From Nitriliruptoraceae bacterium (lineage in GTDB: Bacteria > Actinomycetota > Nitriliruptoria > Nitriliruptorales > Nitriliruptoraceae): 12,965 bases of DNA. Under the pieces are notes generated by a model, which saw only the letters and a list, made by a program, of their open reading frames with translations, was not told the DNA's origin and did not search any database. The position numbers and the translations under genes are program-made. This document shows positions 10,820-12,965 of this stretch, in pieces (the first letter of the stretch is position 1; every line of letters begins with the position of its first letter). Location of the stretch: contig SKII01000119.1 in assembly GCA_007116505.1 (NCBI GenBank), forward strand, positions 1 through 12,965, given 5' to 3'.

Positions 10820-11328
10820 GTCGGGCCCCTGCCGGCGCGCCGGTCGAGGAGCTCCTCGAGCAGCGCCATCAGGAGGAAGACGACGACCCCGACGGTGATG
10901 GCGGAGTCGGCGACGTTGAAGCGCGGGAACGAGCCCCAGGCGACGAAGTCGACGACGTACCCGCCGACCACAGTCCCGTCACCGGTGCGGAGCAGCCGGT
11001 CGAGCACGTTGCCGACCGCGCCACCGAGCACCATCCCCTGCGCGGCGACCGCGAGCGGCCGGACGGTCTCCGCCAGGGACCGCAGCAGGACGACGGCGAG
11101 CACGACGGTGACGACGGGGAACACGACCGGCGGCAGCCGGATGCCGAACGCGGCACCGGGGTTGAAGACGAGCTGCCAGCCGACGCGCGAGCCGAGGAAC
11201 GGGACGAACCGGCCCGGCTCGAGGAGCACGAGCACGAGCTCCTTCGTGAACACGTCGAGCACGACCACCGTGTAGGCGACCGCCACGAGCAGACCCAACC
11301 GACCTCGGACCCCCGTGGGGGCGGCCAT
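10816..11328 (-). CDS. lspA: Lipoprotein signal peptidase (prolipoprotein signal peptidase II)
   Basis: LspA is the membrane aspartyl protease that cuts the signal peptide from diacylglyceryl-modified prolipoproteins. The 170-residue protein has four hydrophobic segments, at about 10-28, 66-84, 92-112 and 140-160. Family motifs are VLDVFTK (24-29 region), FNPGAAFG (55-62), [10 protein letters not shown] (102-111) and [10 protein letters not shown] (135-144). The catalytic pair is D110 and D141, matching D124/D143 of E. coli LspA. The ATG at 11326-11328 lies only 5 bp after the stop of the DksA-like gene, with no strong Shine-Dalgarno, so translation is probably coupled. Its TGA overlaps the GTG start of the pseudouridine synthase. 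Length is normal for actinobacteria. Confidence 0.97.
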   Translation of the reverse strand: MAAPTGVRGRLGLLVAVAYTVVVLDVFTKELVLVLLEPGRFVPFLGSRVGWQLVFNPGAAFGIRLPPVVFPVVTVVLAVVLLRSLAETVRPLAVAAQGMVLGGAVGNVLDRLLRTGDGTVVGGYVVDFVAWGSFPRFNVADSAITVGVVVFLLMALLEELLDRRAGRGPT

Positions 11329-11333
11329 CGGGT

Positions 11334-11714
11334 TCAGCGCCCCGTCTCCTCACGACGCCGGCAGTCCATGCACTGCGTCGTGTAGGGGAGCGCGTCGAGG
11401 CGCTCGAGCTCGATGCGTCGGCCGCAGGAGATGCAGTCCCCGAAGGTCCCCTCGTCCATGCGGCGCAGCGCGTCCTCGATCTGCGTGAGGAGGTTGCGGG
11501 CGTGCAGCGAGAGCGACTGGGCGGTCTCCCGCTCGAAGCTCGCCGAACCGGCGTCGGCCGGGTCGTCGTCGAAGCCGCTCTCCCGCCAGTTCTTGACGTC
11601 CGCCTCGGCGTCGAGTCCCTCCACGCTCCCGAGCAGCTGGGCGCGCTCGGCGACCAGCCCCTCGCGGAACGCGAGGAGCCGTGCGGGGGTGAGGGGACGA
11701 CGTTGGCGGGCCAT
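11334..11714 (-). CDS. DksA/TraR-family C4 zinc-finger protein
   Basis: Members of this family bind RNA polymerase through its secondary channel and tune transcription, often with ppGpp. The 126-residue protein has a predicted helical part (about 9-90) with an acidic tip region (DDDPADAG, 49-56). The typical C-terminal finger follows: C94-x2-C97 in [10 protein letters not shown], and C115-x2-C118 in [20 protein letters not shown] between the pairs is the family signature. Whether it acts like DksA cannot be decided, because the acidic residues at the coiled-coil tip differ between family branches. The ATG at 11712-11714 is preferred because [13 protein letters not shown] starts the family-like region; an upstream ATG at 11801 would run through the ileS leader. 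There is no Shine-Dalgarno, but a TACCGT lies 10 bases upstream, so the mRNA may be leaderless. It starts the group with lspA and the RluA-family gene. Confidence 0.9.
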   Translation of the reverse strand: MARQRRPLTPARLLAFREGLVAERAQLLGSVEGLDAEADVKNWRESGFDDDPADAGSASFERETAQSLSLHARNLLTQIEDALRRMDEGTFGDCISCGRRIELERLDALPYTTQCMDCRRREETGR

Positions 11715-11724
11715 GAGGGCGGGG

Positions 11725-11730
11725 ACGGTA
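11725..11730 (-). promoter_or_regulatory. Possible -10 element for a leaderless DksA-like mRNA
   Basis: TACCGT on the minus strand matches TANNNT and lies 10 bases before the ATG at 11712-11714. With transcription beginning about 7 bases past a -10 box, the mRNA would start at or very near the ATG. This agrees with the lack of a Shine-Dalgarno there. No clear -35 box is seen. Confidence 0.3.
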
Positions 11731-11740
11731 GCAGCGCGCG

Positions 11741-11768
11741 GTGACGTGCGGCCGGAGGCGGTTAGGCT
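11741..11768 (+). promoter_or_regulatory. Possible ileS promoter
   Basis: GTGACG (11741-11746, four of six matches to TTGACA) and TAGGCT (11763-11768, TANNNT) are separated by 16 bp on the + strand. A transcript would start near 11775 and give a leader of about 75 bases before ileS. This is the best-looking promoter in the window, and it overlaps the upstream region of the divergent DksA-like gene. Confidence 0.4.
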
Positions 11769-11769
11769 C

Positions 11770-11806
11770 GGAGCGCTCCGCGGAGCACCCGTGCCGGACA
11801 CGGCGC
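11770..11806 (+). repeat. Cluster of palindromes in the ileS leader
   Basis: Three inverted repeats stand in a row: GGAGCGCTCC (11770-11779); GCTCCGCGGAGC (11775-11786), which shares five bases with the first; and GTGCCG-GACA-CGGCGC (11791-11806), a 6-bp stem with one G-U pair. The first two are perfect DNA palindromes at the predicted transcription start. The third could be an RNA hairpin. Their role is not known to me. Confidence 0.35.
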
Positions 11807-11840
11807 GGGGTTCAGCGCACCGGCCGCAGGTCCCGGCGCA

Positions 11841-11845
11841 GGAGG
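11841..11845 (+). promoter_or_regulatory. Ribosome binding site of ileS
   Basis: GGAGG lies five bases before the GTG at 11851-11853. It decides the start of ileS, which has no ATG at a suitable place. Confidence 0.75.
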
Positions 11846-11850
11846 TTGTC

Positions 11851-12965
11851 GTGAGCGTCGGAGCCGGCTGGCCCGAGGTCCCCGCGCGCCCGGACCTCCC
11901 TGCGCTGGAGCACGAGGTCCTCGCGCGCTGGGAGCGCGACGACGTCTTCCGCCGCAGCGTCGAGCAGCGCAGCGACGGCCCCGTCTGGACGTTCTACGAG
12001 GGCCCGCCGACGGCGAACGGCCGCCCGGGTGTCCATCACGTCGAGTCCCGGGTCTTCAAGGACGTGTTCCCGCGCTACCGCACGATGAAGGGGAGGTCCG
12101 TGCGGCGCAAGGGCGGCTGGGACTGCCACGGCCTGCCCGTGGAGCTCGAGGTGGAGCGCGAGCTCGGGCTCGACTCGAAGGCGGACATCGAGGCCTACGG
12201 CATCGAGGAGTTCAACGCCCGCTGCCGCGAGTCGGTGCTGCGCTACGTCGGCGCGTTCGAGGAGCTCACCGAGCGCATCGGCTTCTGGATCGACACCGAC
12301 GACGCGTACCGGACGATGGATGCGGAGTACGTCGAGAGCCTGTGGTGGGCCCTCGGAGAGCTGTGGGACCGCGACCTGCTGTTCGAGGACTTCCGTGTCG
12401 CGCCGTACTGCGGGCGCTGCGGGACGGCGCTGAGCGACGCCGAGGTCGCGCTCGGCTACGACGAGGTCACCGACCCCTCCGTCCACGTCCGCCTGCCCGT
12501 CATCGACGGGACCGGGCCGCTCGCTGATGCGGCGCTCGTGGTCTGGACGACGACGCCGTGGACCCTGCCGTCGAACGTCGCCTGCGCGGTCGGCGCCGAC
12601 GTCACCTACGCCGTCGTCGAGCGACCGGATCCCCGTCCGGGCGCTGTGGGCGCGACGGAACGGCTCGTGCTGGCCGAGGATCTCGTCCCCACCGTGCTCG
12701 GCGAGCACGCCCGCATCGTCGCGACCCTGCCCGGGGCCGAGCTCGTCGGCGTGCGCTACCGCCCGCCGTTCCACCACTTCACCCCGGACGGCGACGCGGA
12801 CGCCGCGCACCGTGTGGTCGCCGCAGGCTTCGTGACCACGACCGACGGCACGGGCATCGTGCACCTCGCCCCCGCCTTCGGCGGCGACGACATGGTGGTG
12901 GGTCGGCGCGAGGGCCTGCCCGTCGTGAACCCCGTCGGTCCCGATGCCCGCTTCACGTCAGGGCC
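11851..12965 (+). CDS. ileS: Isoleucyl-tRNA synthetase, type 2 (eukaryote-like), 5' part only
   Basis: IleRS charges tRNA-Ile. The gene runs off the window after 371 complete codons of roughly 1,050, so the KMSKS loop and anticodon-binding domain are not visible. The start GTG has GGAGG five bases upstream. Class I signature: YEGPPTANGRPGVHHV (49-64), where GVHH stands in the HIGH position, then GWDCHGLPVE (89-98). YCGRCGTALSDAEVALGY (186-203) is typical of the family. The CP1 editing domain begins with VWTTTPWTLPSN (231-242) and includes GTGIVHLAPAFGGDD (333-347), where the editing aspartate sits. GRPGVHH and APAFGGDD are typical of the type 2 IleRS found in eukaryotes, mycobacteria and mupirocin-resistant bacteria, rather than the E. 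coli type. It is divergent from the DksA-like gene, with 136 bp between the two starts. Confidence 0.96.
   Translation, partial: MSVGAGWPEVPARPDLPALEHEVLARWERDDVFRRSVEQRSDGPVWTFYEGPPTANGRPGVHHVESRVFKDVFPRYRTMKGRSVRRKGGWDCHGLPVELEVERELGLDSKADIEAYGIEEFNARCRESVLRYVGAFEELTERIGFWIDTDDAYRTMDAEYVESLWWALGELWDRDLLFEDFRVAPYCGRCGTALSDAEVALGYDEVTDPSVHVRLPVIDGTGPLADAALVVWTTTPWTLPSNVACAVGADVTYAVVERPDPRPGAVGATERLVLAEDLVPTVLGEHARIVATLPGAELVGVRYRPPFHHFTPDGDADAAHRVVAAGFVTTTDGTGIVHLAPAFGGDDMVVGRREGLPVVNPVGPDARFTSG

Noticed and set aside
11715..11801. Upstream ATG for the DksA-like gene
   Set aside because: It would cover the predicted ileS promoter and add a Ser/Arg/Ala-rich stretch not seen in the family.
11769..11850. 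T-box riboswitch before ileS
   Set aside because: No TGGNACC-like T-box sequence or stem I is visible, and the leader is too short for a standard element.
11812..12864. A 350-codon minus-strand open frame opposite ileS
   Set aside because: The + strand encodes clear IleRS motifs over the same DNA, and the antisense product shows no motifs.

Overview
This window looks like ordinary chromosome from a very GC-rich member of the Actinomycetota. The evidence is the strong G/C bias at third codon positions, frequent GTG starts, a HisA with PriA-like residues, an actinobacterial-type DnaE1 and a eukaryote-like (type 2) IleRS. The gene order ileS / DksA-like / lspA / rluA-family synthase / dnaE / hisD-C-B-H-A-F resembles that of Streptomyces and mycobacteria. 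No genus can be named from what is visible; a deep-branching class is possible.

Layout, left to right. Positions 1-821 (+ strand) hold the 3' end of a DUF4190-type membrane protein gene and, overlapping it by four bases, a small gene for an unrecognised protein with two Cys4 zinc-ribbon-like halves. Its last 50 bp overlap the convergent end of hisF. Positions 772-6039 (- strand) hold six histidine biosynthesis genes, transcribed hisD, hisC, hisB, hisH, hisA, hisF. All junctions are 4-bp stop/start overlaps except a 70-bp hisC-hisB gap. Positions 6134-9709 (-) hold dnaE1, the replicative polymerase alpha subunit. Positions 9839-11714 (-) hold a compact group: a DksA/TraR-like zinc-finger protein, lspA (lipoprotein signal peptidase) and an RluA-family pseudouridine synthase. 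Positions 11851-12965 (+) hold the first 371 codons of ileS, divergent from the DksA-like gene.

How the genes fit together. HisB, HisC and HisD catalyse the late steps of histidine synthesis. HisA performs the ProFAR isomerisation, and HisH with HisF forms the glutamine-dependent IGP synthase that links the pathway to AICAR and purines. hisG, hisE and hisI are not in this window. The other genes serve replication (dnaE1), lipoprotein processing (lspA), RNA modification (RluA family), transcription control (DksA-like) and tRNA charging (ileS).

I found no CRISPR array, mobile element, tRNA, rRNA, phage gene or defence system, and nothing I would call a new multi-gene system. The points most worth a second look are the zinc-ribbon/DUF4190 pair, the bifunctional-looking HisA/PriA, the complete PHP metal site in DnaE1, the type 2 IleRS, and a palindrome lying on the predicted hisD promoter.
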